DNA from: an uncultured Prevotellaceae bacterium
GTDB lineage: Bacteria > Bacteroidota > Bacteroidia > Bacteroidales > UBA3663
Length of the DNA: 64,000 bases
Assembly: GCA_900319235.1 (NCBI GenBank)
Contig: ONNR01000006.1
Span: 1-64,000 of the forward strand
Direction of reading: 5' to 3'
Below are positions 8,002 to 17,168 of the stretch, one piece after another. The notes beneath the pieces are model-generated. The model was not told the DNA's origin. It ran no database searches and worked only from the letters and a program-made list of their open reading frames with translations. Both the position numbers and the translations under genes were made by a program. Each line of letters opens with the position of its first letter. Positions within the stretch are counted from its first letter, which is position 1.

Positions 8002-9873
8002 CTATTTCTTTTTCTTGTAATCGGTATATTGCAGCGTCGAACTGCGCTTCATATTCTCTTCGGCAAATTTGCGTCGGCCCGAAATCTTGCCGTTCAGGTA
8101 CTTCTCGATCACCAATGTTCCGATAGGTACGCCGAAGGTGGCTCCGAAACCGCCATTCTCGATGAAACAGCAGACGGCAATCTTGGGTTGGTTCATCGGT
8201 GCAAAGCCCATGAAGACCGAATGATCCTTGCCGTGCGGGTTCTGTGCCGTTCCCGTCTTGCCGCAGATCTCGATGCCTTCTGGGTCGAGGTTGCCGCTTC
8301 GTCTGACGGTTCCGTTCACCGCCGCCGCTCGCATGCCCTTGACGATCCATTCGTAGTGCCTCGGGCTTATCATCGTCTTGTGCTGAATCCTGAACGTATC
8401 GGGAATCAACGTGTCTTGTATCGAATGAATCACATGCGGGATGTAATAATATCCTCGGTTGGCTATCGTTGCCGCCAGGTTGGCAATCTGCAAAGGTGTC
8501 GCAAGGATTTCGCCCTGGCCGATGGAGATCGAGATGATGCTGATGGGCTTCCAGTCGTCTGTCCGTAGCATCTTGTTGTAATAGGCGGTATTCGGGATGA
8601 ATCCGCGTATCTCTCCCGGCAGGTCGATGCCAAGTCGATAGCCATAACCCATCGAGACCATATAGTTCTTCCACGCGTCAAAGGCCTCCTGGATGCTCTT
8701 GTACTTCTTGTTGTTCAAGATGTTCACCAGGCACCAGCCGAAGTATCCGTTGCACGAACCGGCGATGGCTGGGACAATGGACCATTGGGCAATGCCATCG
8801 TGGCATCCCATTCTGAATCGTCCCATCACGAAGCCGCCACGACAAGGCAGCAGCGTCTCGGGGGAAATGGCTCCATCCTCCAGACCGATCAGTCCTTGCG
8901 TCGGCTTGAACGTCGAACCGGGTGGATAGGCCGCCGAAATGGTTCGGTCGAGCAATGGCTTGAAGGGATCATCGAGCAACTCCTTGTAATGCTTGCCGCG
9001 CTCACGGCCGACAAGCAGGCTCGGGTCGAACGTTGGGCTCGACACCATCGCCAGAATCTCACCCGAGGCTGGTTCGATGGCAACCAGTGCGCCAATCTTG
9101 TTCACCATCAGGCTCTCGGCATAGGCCTGCAGGTCGGCATCGATCGAGAGCGTAAGGTTATGACCAGCTTTCGGCACCACGTCATACTTGCCGTCCTCGT
9201 AATGCCCCTTGATGCGGCCATGGGCATCACGCAGCAGGATCTCCTTGCCCTTGTCGCCGCGTAAGTATTTCTCGTAGCTCTTCTCCACGCCAAGGTCACC
9301 CGTATAGTCGCCACGCTGGTAGTAATCGTCACGCTGGATCTCCTTCGGGGTCACCTCGCGAATATTACCTAAGATGTGGGGGGCTATCGAACGCATATAC
9401 TGACGAATGGTACGCGGACGTATCTCGAAGCCGCGGTACTTGTACATCCTCTCCTGCAGTTTGGCATAGTCCTCGACGCTCAACTGAGTGACGAAGGTCT
9501 GTTGCGTATAGCTCGAATAGCCTTTGTTGCGCCTTGGGTCCATAATTTCCCGCATTCGCTCCTCAAACACTTCGCGAGTGATACCCAGCGTGTTGCAGAG
9601 GTCGAGAGTATCGAGGTCCTTCACCTCGCGCATCGTCACCACCAGGTCGTAGGCTGGTTGGTTATACACCAGCAGGTTGCCGTTGCGGTCATAAATCTGT
9701 CCACGTGCAGGATAGATGGTCTTAGTGAGGAAGGCGTTGTTGCGCGCCATAGCCTGATACTTATCATCCACAATCTGAAGGTTGAACAGACGCAAAATGT
9801 AAATGAGGAAGATCAGCAGAACCAATCCTCCAATTACAAAGCGACGTTTTTCGAGTTCAAAATTGTGTTGCAT
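8002..9873 (-). CDS. mrdA: Penicillin-binding protein 2 (elongasome transpeptidase)
   Basis: The 623-residue protein has one N-terminal TM segment (about residues 12-31), a PBP-dimerisation domain and a transpeptidase domain. Catalytic motifs are visible: SxxK in YPPGSTFKPT, SxN in GSCNGYF, and KTG in CGKTGTAQN. PBP2 cross-links lateral-wall peptidoglycan and pairs with RodA, encoded next. The gap to mreD upstream is 8 nt. Length and order are normal for Bacteroidales. Confidence 0.97.
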   Translation of the reverse strand: MQHNFELEKRRFVIGGLVLLIFLIYILRLFNLQIVDDKYQAMARNNAFLTKTIYPARGQIYDRNGNLLVYNQPAYDLVVTMREVKDLDTLDLCNTLGITREVFEERMREIMDPRRNKGYSSYTQQTFVTQLSVEDYAKLQERMYKYRGFEIRPRTIRQYMRSIAPHILGNIREVTPKEIQRDDYYQRGDYTGDLGVEKSYEKYLRGDKGKEILLRDAHGRIKGHYEDGKYDVVPKAGHNLTLSIDADLQAYAESLMVNKIGALVAIEPASGEILAMVSSPTFDPSLLVGRERGKHYKELLDDPFKPLLDRTISAAYPPGSTFKPTQGLIGLEDGAISPETLLPCRGGFVMGRFRMGCHDGIAQWSIVPAIAGSCNGYFGWCLVNILNNKKYKSIQEAFDAWKNYMVSMGYGYRLGIDLPGEIRGFIPNTAYYNKMLRTDDWKPISIISISIGQGEILATPLQIANLAATIANRGYYYIPHVIHSIQDTLIPDTFRIQHKTMISPRHYEWIVKGMRAAAVNGTVRRSGNLDPEGIEICGKTGTAQNPHGKDHSVFMGFAPMNQPKIAVCCFIENGGFGATFGVPIGTLVIEKYLNGKISGRRKFAEENMKRSSTLQYTDYKKKK

Positions 9874-9881
9874 GCAAGTAG

Positions 9882-10376
9882 TTATCTCTTCGCGGCAGCA
9901 AATTCAAAGGCCATACAGAAGCCGAAAGTCAACCCGATGCTGATCAGTACCTTAACCAGCATGACAGGAAGATTAAACAAGGTAAACGATTCGATGATAT
10001 AGAGCAGCAGGCAATGCAGGCCAATGAACGACAAGGCATAGCGGACGAAGGCCGAAAGGCCAATCTGCTGCATCGTCACCAGTCCGCTCTTGAATTCGGG
10101 ATCGTCGTTGTAAAGATGCAGTATCGAGTCACGCAAAGCCATCACCGAAACGGCAGTCAGCGAATGCATACCAGGTGTGTTGCAGAAGATATCGATGACA
10201 AAACCCACCAGGAAGCCCATGACAATCTGGAGCACACGGCTGATCTCGACAGGTGCCTTCAACAGTGCAATGACATACACCAGCGCCACCCCTCCGAAGA
10301 AAGAGAGGTGATTGAAGAGAAGCACCTGCAGCACCACTGCAAGAAGAAGCCATAAGATATAGAGAAGGATGCTCAT
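9882..10376 (-). CDS. mreD: Rod-shape determining protein MreD
   Basis: The 164-residue, very hydrophobic protein has about five TM segments and the MreD-like LLLAVVLQVLLFNHLSFFGG start, with a conserved FLVGFVIDIFCNTPGMHSL loop. MreD is an inner-membrane component of the elongasome. Its identity is strengthened by position between mreC and mrdA (36-nt and 8-nt gaps). Confidence 0.92.
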   Translation of the reverse strand: MSILLYILWLLLAVVLQVLLFNHLSFFGGVALVYVIALLKAPVEISRVLQIVMGFLVGFVIDIFCNTPGMHSLTAVSVMALRDSILHLYNDDPEFKSGLVTMQQIGLSAFVRYALSFIGLHCLLLYIIESFTLFNLPVMLVKVLISIGLTFGFCMAFEFAAAKR

Positions 10377-10412
10377 CTGGCAGAATGTTTGTACAAAAGC
10401 ATTACACTAAAG

Positions 10413-11249
10413 TTATTCGGTTGCACTGACTGACGCCTGCAACTGGTCACGTTCTTCCTGTTCCTTGTTGAAGATCACGTGGACGGCATTCAAGCGATTG
10501 AAGTTCGAAAACAATTCGATATGCAAAGTCAAAAAACTGCCTCCTCCGTCAAACGTATCTACAACGCGCCCTACAGGAACGTTCTTAGGGAATGACGACG
10601 TGTAGCCAGTTGTTACGACCGTATCTCCATTATTATAATCTACATTGCGGGGCAGGTCCTCGAAAACCGCATACCTACTGTCTTTCCCATCCCACACCAG
10701 AGAACCAAATGCCTCGGTGTCCTTCAACATCACCGAAAGACGCAACTTGGGGTTAAGCACACTGAGCACAAGCGAATAGTGCTCCGAAACGTTGGCAACA
10801 ATACCGATCACACCGTTCTGGTCGGCCACACCAAGGTCCTGATGCACTCCGTCGGCAGCACCCTTGTCGAGGGTGATGTAGTTCTCCGCCTGATTGATGC
10901 TGTTGCCGACCACATGGGCAATCAAATAACGATACTGGTGCTTGACCGAATCGTGCTGATGGAAATCCAGGGCCTGATACTCCTGCAACTGCTGACGCAA
11001 CGCCTGGTTCTCGGCTTCGAGAATTCCCGTGCGTTCGAGCAGTTCAACGTTGGCCTGGCGAAGCCCGAAATAACCCGTCACGCTGCTCTGCGCATCATAG
11101 ACGTTGGCCGTGATGAAATTGGCGCTTCCAAACCAGATGCTCCGGTGATACGGATTGGTCTGGCATAGCAGCACTATGCTTAGAATGGCCAAAAACAGCC
11201 ACGTAAACCACGGGCTGTTCTTGGTGATGAAGCGTATCAGATTCTCCAT
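10413..11249 (-). CDS. mreC: Rod-shape determining protein MreC
   Basis: This 278-residue protein has one N-terminal TM helix (residues about 14-30), a coiled coil around residues 66-95 rich in E/L/Q, and two beta-barrel domains with the MreC segments ITLDKGAADGV and VVTTGYTSSFPKNVPVG. MreC is a bitopic periplasmic scaffold that activates PBP2/RodA. It lies 21 nt after mreB and 36 nt before mreD. Confidence 0.95.
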   Translation of the reverse strand: MENLIRFITKNSPWFTWLFLAILSIVLLCQTNPYHRSIWFGSANFITANVYDAQSSVTGYFGLRQANVELLERTGILEAENQALRQQLQEYQALDFHQHDSVKHQYRYLIAHVVGNSINQAENYITLDKGAADGVHQDLGVADQNGVIGIVANVSEHYSLVLSVLNPKLRLSVMLKDTEAFGSLVWDGKDSRYAVFEDLPRNVDYNNGDTVVTTGYTSSFPKNVPVGRVVDTFDGGGSFLTLHIELFSNFNRLNAVHVIFNKEQEERDQLQASVSATE

Positions 11250-11270
11250 AAATCAGATGGAGACAAGCTG

Positions 11271-12284
11271 TTAACGGATAAGGAATGGGAAGCGGTCGAT
11301 GTTCTGGAGTGCAATACCTACGCCCTTGGCTACGCTGAGAAGCGGATCCTCGGCCACGTGGAAAGGAATGCCGATCTTGTCCTGCAGACGCTTGTCAAGG
11401 CCACGGAGCAATGCACCGCCACCAGCGAGATAGATACCATTGCGCACAATGTCGGCGTAAAGCTCAGGTGGGGTCTGCTCAAGGCCGGTAAGCACGGCTG
11501 CCTCGATCTTCGAAATCGACTTCTCAATGCAGTGTGCGATCTCCTGATAGCTTACGGGCACTTCCATTGGCAAGGCTGTCATACGGTTAGGACCGCGTAC
11601 CACGAAGTCTTCGGGTGGGTTGTCAAGCACGGTGAGGGCCGAACCTACGTTGAACTTGATCTGCTCGGCGGTAGGAACACCGACCTTGATATTGTGCTGA
11701 CGGCTCATATACTCCATGATGTCCTGCGTGAGGTCGTTGCCGGCAATGCGGATGGAGTTGTTCGTAACAAGTCCACCAAGCGAAATGACGGCAATCTCGG
11801 TCGAACCGCCACCGATGTCCACCACCATGTTGCCTTCTGGAGCAAGTACGTCGATGCCGATACCGATGGCAGCAGCCATAGGCTCATACAGCATATAAAC
11901 GTCACGGCCACCTGCATGCTCACTGGAGTCGCGAACGGCACGGAGTTCTACTTCGGTCGAACCTGAGGGCACACCCACTACCATACGGAGCTGTGGGGTG
12001 AAGAAGTGACGGCTGCTGAAGGCCATCTTTACCATACCGCGAATCATCTGCTCGGCGGCATTGAAGTCGGCTATCACACCGTCGCGAAGTGGACGGACAG
12101 TACGTATATTGGCTGGAGTCTTACCCTCCATCTGCTGTGCCTTGTGACCCACGGCAATCATCTTTTCTCCTTCAAGGGCAACAATTGATGGTGCATTCAC
12201 CACAATCTTGCCACCATGGATGATGACGGTGTTGGCAGTTCCGAGGTCGATGGCGACCTCCTGATTTAAATTAAAGAATCCCAT
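11271..12284 (-). CDS. mreB: Actin-like cell-shape protein MreB
   Basis: The 337-residue protein has all actin-fold phosphate and adenosine motifs: IDLGTANTVI at the N-terminus, VVDIGGGSTEIAVISLGG in the middle and YLAGGGALLRGLD near the C-terminus. MreB filaments guide lateral-wall synthesis. It lies 45 nt after the IMP cyclohydrolase gene and leads the mreBCD-mrdA-rodA block. Confidence 0.98.
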   Translation of the reverse strand: MGFFNLNQEVAIDLGTANTVIIHGGKIVVNAPSIVALEGEKMIAVGHKAQQMEGKTPANIRTVRPLRDGVIADFNAAEQMIRGMVKMAFSSRHFFTPQLRMVVGVPSGSTEVELRAVRDSSEHAGGRDVYMLYEPMAAAIGIGIDVLAPEGNMVVDIGGGSTEIAVISLGGLVTNNSIRIAGNDLTQDIMEYMSRQHNIKVGVPTAEQIKFNVGSALTVLDNPPEDFVVRGPNRMTALPMEVPVSYQEIAHCIEKSISKIEAAVLTGLEQTPPELYADIVRNGIYLAGGGALLRGLDKRLQDKIGIPFHVAEDPLLSVAKGVGIALQNIDRFPFLIR

Positions 12285-12329
12285 TCTTTGTCTGACGGAT
12301 TTTATTATGATGTTAATTATCTATCGAAT

Positions 12330-12929
12330 TTACTTCTGCTGAGCGAACCATGCGTGGATGGCGGTGTCGTAGTGGCTGCTGACGCCAAATGCCTGCTCTG
12401 CAAAGCTCAAGCGGTCCTCGTAGTCGCTCACGGCGCCCTTGGTCTTCAGGATGTCGGCCAACTGCTGGTACTGTGCCTTGCTGGCAACGATGATCACGTC
12501 CTTGAAGTTCTTGGCGGCTGCACGTATCAGCGAGATGCCTCCGATGTCGATCTTCTCGATGATGCTCTGGAAGTCGGCGCCACTGGCTACAGTGTCCTCG
12601 AATGGATAGAGGTCCACGATGACGAGGTCAATCTCCGGAATGGCATACTTTGCCATCTGCTCCTTGTCGCCTTCGTTGTCACGACGACCGAGGATGCCTC
12701 CGAACACCTTCGGATGAAGGGTCTTCACACGGCCACCCAGAATCGATGGATAGGTCGTAAGATCCTCAACGGTATTGCAGGGAACACCCAGTCCTTCGAT
12801 GAACTTCTGGGTACCGCCTGTAGAAAGCAGGGTTACACCTTGTGCATGGAGCAACTTGATAATCTCGTCGAGACCATCCTTGTGGAACACCGACACGAGT
12901 GCGGTCTTGATTTTCTTCTGATCACTCAT
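12330..12929 (-). CDS. purH: IMP cyclohydrolase (PurH N-terminal domain only)
   Basis: The 199-residue protein matches the MGS-like IMP cyclohydrolase half of PurH: ALVSVFHKDGL, LLSTGGTQKFIE, GGRVKTLHPKVFGGIL, VDLYPFEDTV and DIGGISLIRAAAKN. Bifunctional PurH is about 500 aa and continues into AICAR formyltransferase. Here the frame stops cleanly after AIHAWFAQQK, at the usual domain boundary, and mreB follows within 45 nt. The enzyme would close the final ring of IMP but cannot formylate AICAR, so a separate transformylase must be encoded elsewhere. There is no sign of a frameshift: no AICARFT motif is present downstream. Confidence 0.88.
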   Translation of the reverse strand: MSDQKKIKTALVSVFHKDGLDEIIKLLHAQGVTLLSTGGTQKFIEGLGVPCNTVEDLTTYPSILGGRVKTLHPKVFGGILGRRDNEGDKEQMAKYAIPEIDLVIVDLYPFEDTVASGADFQSIIEKIDIGGISLIRAAAKNFKDVIIVASKAQYQQLADILKTKGAVSDYEDRLSFAEQAFGVSSHYDTAIHAWFAQQK

Positions 12930-12956
12930 ATTTTTCTTTGATTTTTTAAATAGATA

Positions 12957-14843
12957 TCATTTTTGCGGCGCAAATATAGTAAAAATTTTTGATATGCAAT
13001 CATTTTTGCACCCAAATTTTATAAAAAATTTTCTATTCCCTATTCTAAGCGCCAGTTCCTGCCCGATTTTGAAGTTTTCTTCGAGCAGTTTTTCGGGTTG
13101 CGGATTCACATAACGCGGACACTGTCCGAAGGCGTATTTCAAGCAATGTTTTGTCTGCATCACCATTCCGTCCTTATTCTGTTGTAGTTCAAAGGCATCT
13201 GCGACGTTTTCTATCTGCATTTCCCGATAGGTTTCGCGTGCCATTTTGTTCATCACATTTGCCAGGAAATCGGTGGGTAGGATACCCTTTGCATCGAGCA
13301 TTTTTGCACGTGTCTTGTAATCGGGTTTCTCGAACGACTTGCGAACTTCACTTTGCATTTTTAGGTGCTCTTCCAGCAATTTTCCCACACAAGTGCGTCG
13401 CATTTCCGCCAATTTCGACGAGGGCACGAACCATTCGTCGCCTTCCACCTCGATGCTGCCTGTCCTGAAGGGTGTGCCTCCCAGTTTGCCCAGTTGCTTT
13501 TCGATATTCTCTTTCTGCGAACGTTCTGCACGCTCGAAAGCCCCTTCCATTTCGACCTCTACCTCGTCCTTTTCGCAGCAATTCATGCGCAAGGAAATCC
13601 TGTTCTCGCATGCCGAATAATGCATATCGACGGCCATCGTCCGCTTGGCCGATGGTTTGCTCAGAAGCTGCTCGAAAGCCACGTCCAGGTTCCTGTACAC
13701 GTTCTGTCCCTTTTGCAGCGCACGGCACACCTGCACGCCTTCCAGCGGGAAGCACATGCTTGTCGCTGCATCGAAGCGATTGAGCCTGAAACCCTGCTGT
13801 CCAACTGCCAGCCCGTCGCCATTGTGCAAGGTATCGACGTCGAGACTAATGACGAAATTGTCGCGATTTACCTTCGTAATAGTGCCGACCTTCTCTCCCA
13901 TCGACTTTGGGCTCTCGAAGTTCCACATCGGTTCGCGTTTCCCTTCGGCGAAATACGACGTGAACCCGCGATTGAAGCTCTTCTCCAAGCGTGGCTCGAA
14001 ACTTAACTCCGTCTGCCCGTAGCTCAGGGGTGCATACTCCTCCCGTCGTGCAATGATCTGGTCAATCAGCTTGCGGTAATAAGCCACCACATTCTTTACA
14101 TAGCTCATCTCCTTGAGTCGACCCTCGATCTTCAGCGAGGTCACTCCCGCATCAAGAAGCTGCTCGATATATGCCGAGCGGTTCATGTCGCGCAGCGATA
14201 GCAGATGACGCTGTCGCGCCAGCACCTTGTCTCCCTGTGGATTCAGCAGGTCCATGGGCAGTCGACAGGGCTGCGCACACTCCCCGCGATTGGCCGAACG
14301 TCCGGTCAGCGCTGCACTCAGATAACATTGTCCGCTGATGCAAACGCAAAGCGCTCCATGCACGAAACACTCCAACTCCACATCGGGCACCGCCTCATGA
14401 ATCGCCTGTATCTCCGCTATTCCAAGCTCTCGGGCCAACACGACACGCGTCAAGCCTAGATCGCGAAAGAGCCGTGTCCGCTCCACGGTACGCACATCTG
14501 CCTGTGTCGAGGCATGCAGTTCCATCGATGGAAGATTCATCTGCAACAGTCCCAGGTCCTGTATGATCAGCGCATCCACGCCAGCCTCATAGAGCCGCCA
14601 CGCCATCTTCTCTGCTTCGACCAGTTCCTTGTCGGTCAGTATCGTATTAAGCGCCACAATGGTCTTCGCCCCATATTGATGCCCATACCGCGCCAACCGC
14701 TCAATGTCCTCCACCGAGTTATGAGCAGCCGCACGTGCACTGAATGCCGGTGCACCAATATACACCGCATCTGCCCCATGATTGATGGCCTCAATACCTA
14801 CCTCTGCCGACTTCGCCGGCGCCAACAGTTCTATCTTTCGCAT
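12957..14843 (-). CDS. Peptidase U32 family protein (RlhA/TrhP-like)
   Basis: The 628-residue protein begins ELLAPAKSAEVGIEAINHGADAV, typical of U32 proteins, and contains the family signature around residues 165-185 (ELECFVHGALC, ISGQCYLS) followed by CAQPCRLP. A long C-terminal extension carries a further CLKYAFGQCPRY cysteine motif. Characterised relatives RlhA and TrhP hydroxylate 23S rRNA C2501 or tRNA U34; a protease role is not well supported. Which RNA it acts on is not visible. The last 20 or so codons are AT-rich and overlap the purH promoter. Confidence 0.88.
   Translation of the reverse strand: MRKIELLAPAKSAEVGIEAINHGADAVYIGAPAFSARAAAHNSVEDIERLARYGHQYGAKTIVALNTILTDKELVEAEKMAWRLYEAGVDALIIQDLGLLQMNLPSMELHASTQADVRTVERTRLFRDLGLTRVVLARELGIAEIQAIHEAVPDVELECFVHGALCVCISGQCYLSAALTGRSANRGECAQPCRLPMDLLNPQGDKVLARQRHLLSLRDMNRSAYIEQLLDAGVTSLKIEGRLKEMSYVKNVVAYYRKLIDQIIARREEYAPLSYGQTELSFEPRLEKSFNRGFTSYFAEGKREPMWNFESPKSMGEKVGTITKVNRDNFVISLDVDTLHNGDGLAVGQQGFRLNRFDAATSMCFPLEGVQVCRALQKGQNVYRNLDVAFEQLLSKPSAKRTMAVDMHYSACENRISLRMNCCEKDEVEVEMEGAFERAERSQKENIEKQLGKLGGTPFRTGSIEVEGDEWFVPSSKLAEMRRTCVGKLLEEHLKMQSEVRKSFEKPDYKTRAKMLDAKGILPTDFLANVMNKMARETYREMQIENVADAFELQQNKDGMVMQTKHCLKYAFGQCPRYVNPQPEKLLEENFKIGQELALRIGNRKFFIKFGCKNDCISKIFTIFAPQK
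12971..12999 (-). promoter_or_regulatory. Promoter for the purH-mreBCD-mrdA-rodA operon
   Basis: On the minus strand a perfect -7 element TATATTTG (12978-12971) is preceded after 18 nt by a partial -33 TTG (12999-12997). It lies within the 3' end of the U32 gene and about 42 nt upstream of the purH start, so the operon can be expressed independently of U32 readthrough. Confidence 0.65.
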
Positions 14844-14967
14844 CGTTTATCTCAAAACATCAATCCTTCTTTTCAGCAAGAAACCTTTCTTCGACCAAAC
14901 CCTTTTCAGTAAGAAACCTTTTCGAGGTTTCTCTTTGAGGTTTCTCTCTTGTTCGAGGTTTCAAAAC
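14844..14967 (-). other. Structured leader of the U32 gene
   Basis: Read on the minus strand, the leader contains three direct GAAACCTC copies followed by two GGTTTCTT copies, each of the latter next to a CTGAAAAG. The GAAACC and GGTTTC segments are complementary and can form alternative hairpins just ahead of the start codon. This could be a translational control element; no known riboswitch was recognised. Confidence 0.5.
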
Positions 14968-14973
14968 CCGCCG

Positions 14974-14981
14974 CAAAGATA
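14974..14981 (-). promoter_or_regulatory. -7 element of the U32 promoter
   Basis: TATCTTTG on the minus strand is a full -7 match, 131 nt upstream of the U32 start. No good TTTG is seen at the -33 distance, so the promoter is weaker or activator-dependent. Confidence 0.45.
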
Positions 14982-15020
14982 ATCATTTTTCATCGAACCG
15001 CCCACTTTTTCCCCCATTTT

Positions 15021-15052
15021 TTTGCATATTCCCCGCAAACGCATTATCTTTG
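15021..15052 (+). promoter_or_regulatory. Promoter of the BASS transporter gene
   Basis: TTTG (15021-15024), a 20-nt spacer and TATCTTTG (15045-15052) match the Bacteroidetes consensus exactly. It excludes any translation start upstream of about 15060 and supports ATG 15085. Confidence 0.8.
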
Positions 15053-15084
15053 CGCCCGATTTTTCCCCTTTTACTACCGTATAT

Positions 15085-16074
15085 ATGCTAGATTCTCTCC
15101 AGTCGATCAGCCGTTTCATGAGCCGCTACTGCTCATGGATAGTCATCGCCGCAGCCATCCTGAGCGGGTTCTTTCCCTCTACCTTCGCCTGGGTGCAGCA
15201 GGGAGCACGTCCCTCCATCGTCCTCGGCATCATCATGCTCACTATGGGCTGCACCCTCTCCACCGAAGACTTCAAGATAGTCCTCAGCCGTCCCCTCGAT
15301 ATCCTTCTCGGCACCCTGGCGCAGTTCACCGTCATGCCCTTCGTAGCCTACGGTCTCACCAAGGTCTTCGGCCTCGACCCATTCCTCAGTGCAGGCATCA
15401 TCCTCGTTGGCTGTTGTCCCGGTGGCGTATCGAGCAACATCATGTCTTTCCTCTGCCACGGTGACGTTGCCTTCTCCGTTGGTATGACGACCGTCTCCAC
15501 CCTCCTGGCACCCATCGTCACACCCCTTATGGTCCTTTGGCTCGCAGGCCAGCAGATCGAAGTCGATGCCTTTGGCATGTTCCAGAACATCTGCCTCGTC
15601 ACCATCCTCCCCGTGGCCTTAGGTTGCACCTTCAACTACTTCTTGGGCCACCGCGACAATTTCAAGCAAATCCAATCCATTATGCCCGGCATCTCGGTCT
15701 TCTGCCTCGCCCTCATCGTCGGTGGCGTCATCTTCACCGTCCATCCCCGTCTCGAAGAGAACGGTCTGAGCCTCATTGCCCTCACCCTCGCTGTCGTCAC
15801 CTGCCATAACGGCCTTGGCTACCTCCTCGGCTATCTCATCGGCAAAGCCGCCCGCTTTTCCATCGCCAAGCGTCGCACCATCAGCATCGAAGTAGGCATG
15901 CAGAACGCCGGCATGGCCACCGTCCTTTCCAGCAATTTCTTCGCCACCCCTGCCGCCATCGCCGCCAACCCTATGGCTGCCCTCAGCGTCGTCCCCTGCG
16001 CCATCTCTTGCGCCTACCACAGCATCTCCGGCACCATCCTCGCCTCCTTCTTCGCCGCCCAGGATAAGAAGTAG
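15085..16074 (+). CDS. Bile acid:sodium symporter (BASS) family transporter
   Basis: The start at 15085 is chosen because an upstream in-frame TTG coincides with the -33 box. The 329-residue protein has 9-10 hydrophobic segments and BASS/SBF hallmarks: IMLTMGCTLSTEDF, a GCCPGGVSSNIMSFLCHGDVA core crossing region and IEVGMQNAGMATVLS. Family members use sodium to import bile acids, pantoate or other organic anions; the substrate is unknown. The C-rich codon use matches the following genes. Palindromic repeats separate it from the methylase downstream. Confidence 0.9.
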   Translation: MLDSLQSISRFMSRYCSWIVIAAAILSGFFPSTFAWVQQGARPSIVLGIIMLTMGCTLSTEDFKIVLSRPLDILLGTLAQFTVMPFVAYGLTKVFGLDPFLSAGIILVGCCPGGVSSNIMSFLCHGDVAFSVGMTTVSTLLAPIVTPLMVLWLAGQQIEVDAFGMFQNICLVTILPVALGCTFNYFLGHRDNFKQIQSIMPGISVFCLALIVGGVIFTVHPRLEENGLSLIALTLAVVTCHNGLGYLLGYLIGKAARFSIAKRRTISIEVGMQNAGMATVLSSNFFATPAAIAANPMAALSVVPCAISCAYHSISGTILASFFAAQDKK

Positions 16075-16084
16075 CCTCGTCCCC

Positions 16085-16220
16085 GTCGCAGCCGTGTATG
16101 GCTGCCCCTCGTCCCCCTTCTCCGCAAGCGGCGGTTTTGCCGCCGCCCTGCGTCCCCGTCGCAACCATCGATGGCTGCTCCCGTCCCTCGTGTCCCAGTC
16201 GCGGCCGTCTTTGGCCGCCC
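16085..16220 (+). repeat. Cluster of four C/G-rich palindromes
   Basis: Between the transporter and the methylase lie: unit 1 at 16085-16107 (GTCGCAGCC then GTGTATGGCTGCCC); unit 2 at 16128-16146 (GCGGCGG, loop TTTTG, CCGCCGC); unit 3 at 16158-16181 (GTCGCAACC then ATCGATGGCTGC); unit 4 at 16198-16220 (GTCGCGGCC then GTCTTTGGCCGCCC). C-rich linkers join them. Units 1, 3 and 4 share the layout GTCGCRRCC, 6 nt, GGCYGC. Related copies occur at 20084, 21001 and 63171-63343, each on the coding strand of its flanking genes. Confidence 0.85.
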
Positions 16221-16239
16221 TTCATCCCTCCCCCCACCC

Positions 16240-16995
16240 ATGTCTTCCTTCCAATTCCGCCACTTCATCATCCACCAGGACCGCTGCGCCATGAAAGTGG
16301 GCACCGACGGTGTCCTCCTCGGCGCATGGGCATCCCTCCCTTCGTTTACAACCGCCCCCGAAAATAACACCTCCCTCCTCGACATCGGCACCGGCACCGG
16401 CATCATCGCCCTCATGCTGGCGCAGAGAACCGCCCTAACCCCCACCTCCCGTCCCTTCGACATAACCGCCCTCGAAATCGACCCCACCGCCGCCCAACAG
16501 GCCCAGGAGAACGTCGCCGCCTCCCCATGGCACGACCGCATCACCGTCCACCCCCTCTCCCTCCAGGCCTTCGCCGAAACCTGTTCCCCCAAAAAGTTCG
16601 CCCTCATCGTCAGCAATCCCCCCTTCTACAACGCCACCCTAAAACCCACTGACGAAGGCCGCGCCCTCGCCCGTCACAAGGACGCCCTCCCTGTGTCCGA
16701 CATCGCCCGCTTTGCCAGTACCCACCTCTGCGAAAACGGCCGTCTCGCCCTCATCTATCCCACCGCCTACGACTCCGAAGTGATGACCGCAGCCGTCCTC
16801 AGCAGCCTCCATCCCGTCCGTATCTGCGACATCCTCACCAAGGTCGGAAAGCCCTGCAAGCGCCGCATGGCGGAGTTTTCCCTCCAAAACGCCCCCATCT
16901 CCCGCGAGCAGCTCATCATCCGTGACGCCGACGACAAATACACCGCCGACTATCGCGCCCTCACCGCCGACTTTTACCTCCATCTCTCCGATTAA
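16240..16995 (+). CDS. tRNA1(Val) adenine-37 N6-methyltransferase-like (TrmN6/YfiC)
   Basis: The start at 16240 (251 aa) is chosen because the longer frame runs back into palindromic repeats. The N-terminus FQFRHFIIHQDRCAMKVGTDGVLLGAW is the TrmN6 hallmark; the SAM motif is LLDIGTGTGIIAL (residues 46-58) and the N6-adenine catalytic motif is NPPFY (126-130). TrmN6 methylates A37 of tRNA1(Val). Length agrees with the family. The gene is probably read with or just after the BASS gene. Confidence 0.9.
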   Translation: MSSFQFRHFIIHQDRCAMKVGTDGVLLGAWASLPSFTTAPENNTSLLDIGTGTGIIALMLAQRTALTPTSRPFDITALEIDPTAAQQAQENVAASPWHDRITVHPLSLQAFAETCSPKKFALIVSNPPFYNATLKPTDEGRALARHKDALPVSDIARFASTHLCENGRLALIYPTAYDSEVMTAAVLSSLHPVRICDILTKVGKPCKRRMAEFSLQNAPISREQLIIRDADDKYTADYRALTADFYLHLSD

Positions 16996-17102
16996 GCGCC
17001 CCTCATCGCCCGCATCCCTCTCATTTTATACCCTTATTTTTGTCCAAAAATAAAGAACATTTGTACAAAAGGAAGATTTTTTCGTTTTTTTTTGCCGAAA
17101 TA

Positions 17103-17134
17103 TTTGTATAAAAAGCCAAAACTCGCTATATTTG
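17103..17134 (+). promoter_or_regulatory. Promoter of the rhamnose-type operon
   Basis: TTTG (17103-17106), 20 nt and TATATTTG (17127-17134) give a perfect consensus. Initiation near 17141 leaves a leader of about 28 nt to ATG 17169. No regulator gene is adjacent, so control is not visible. Confidence 0.8.
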
Positions 17135-17168
17135 CACCGATATAAACACACAAAAACTCTTATATTAC

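Noticed and set aside
16171..16239. Upstream start for the TrmN6-like gene
   Set aside because: These codons lie in palindrome units; homology begins at MSSFQF.
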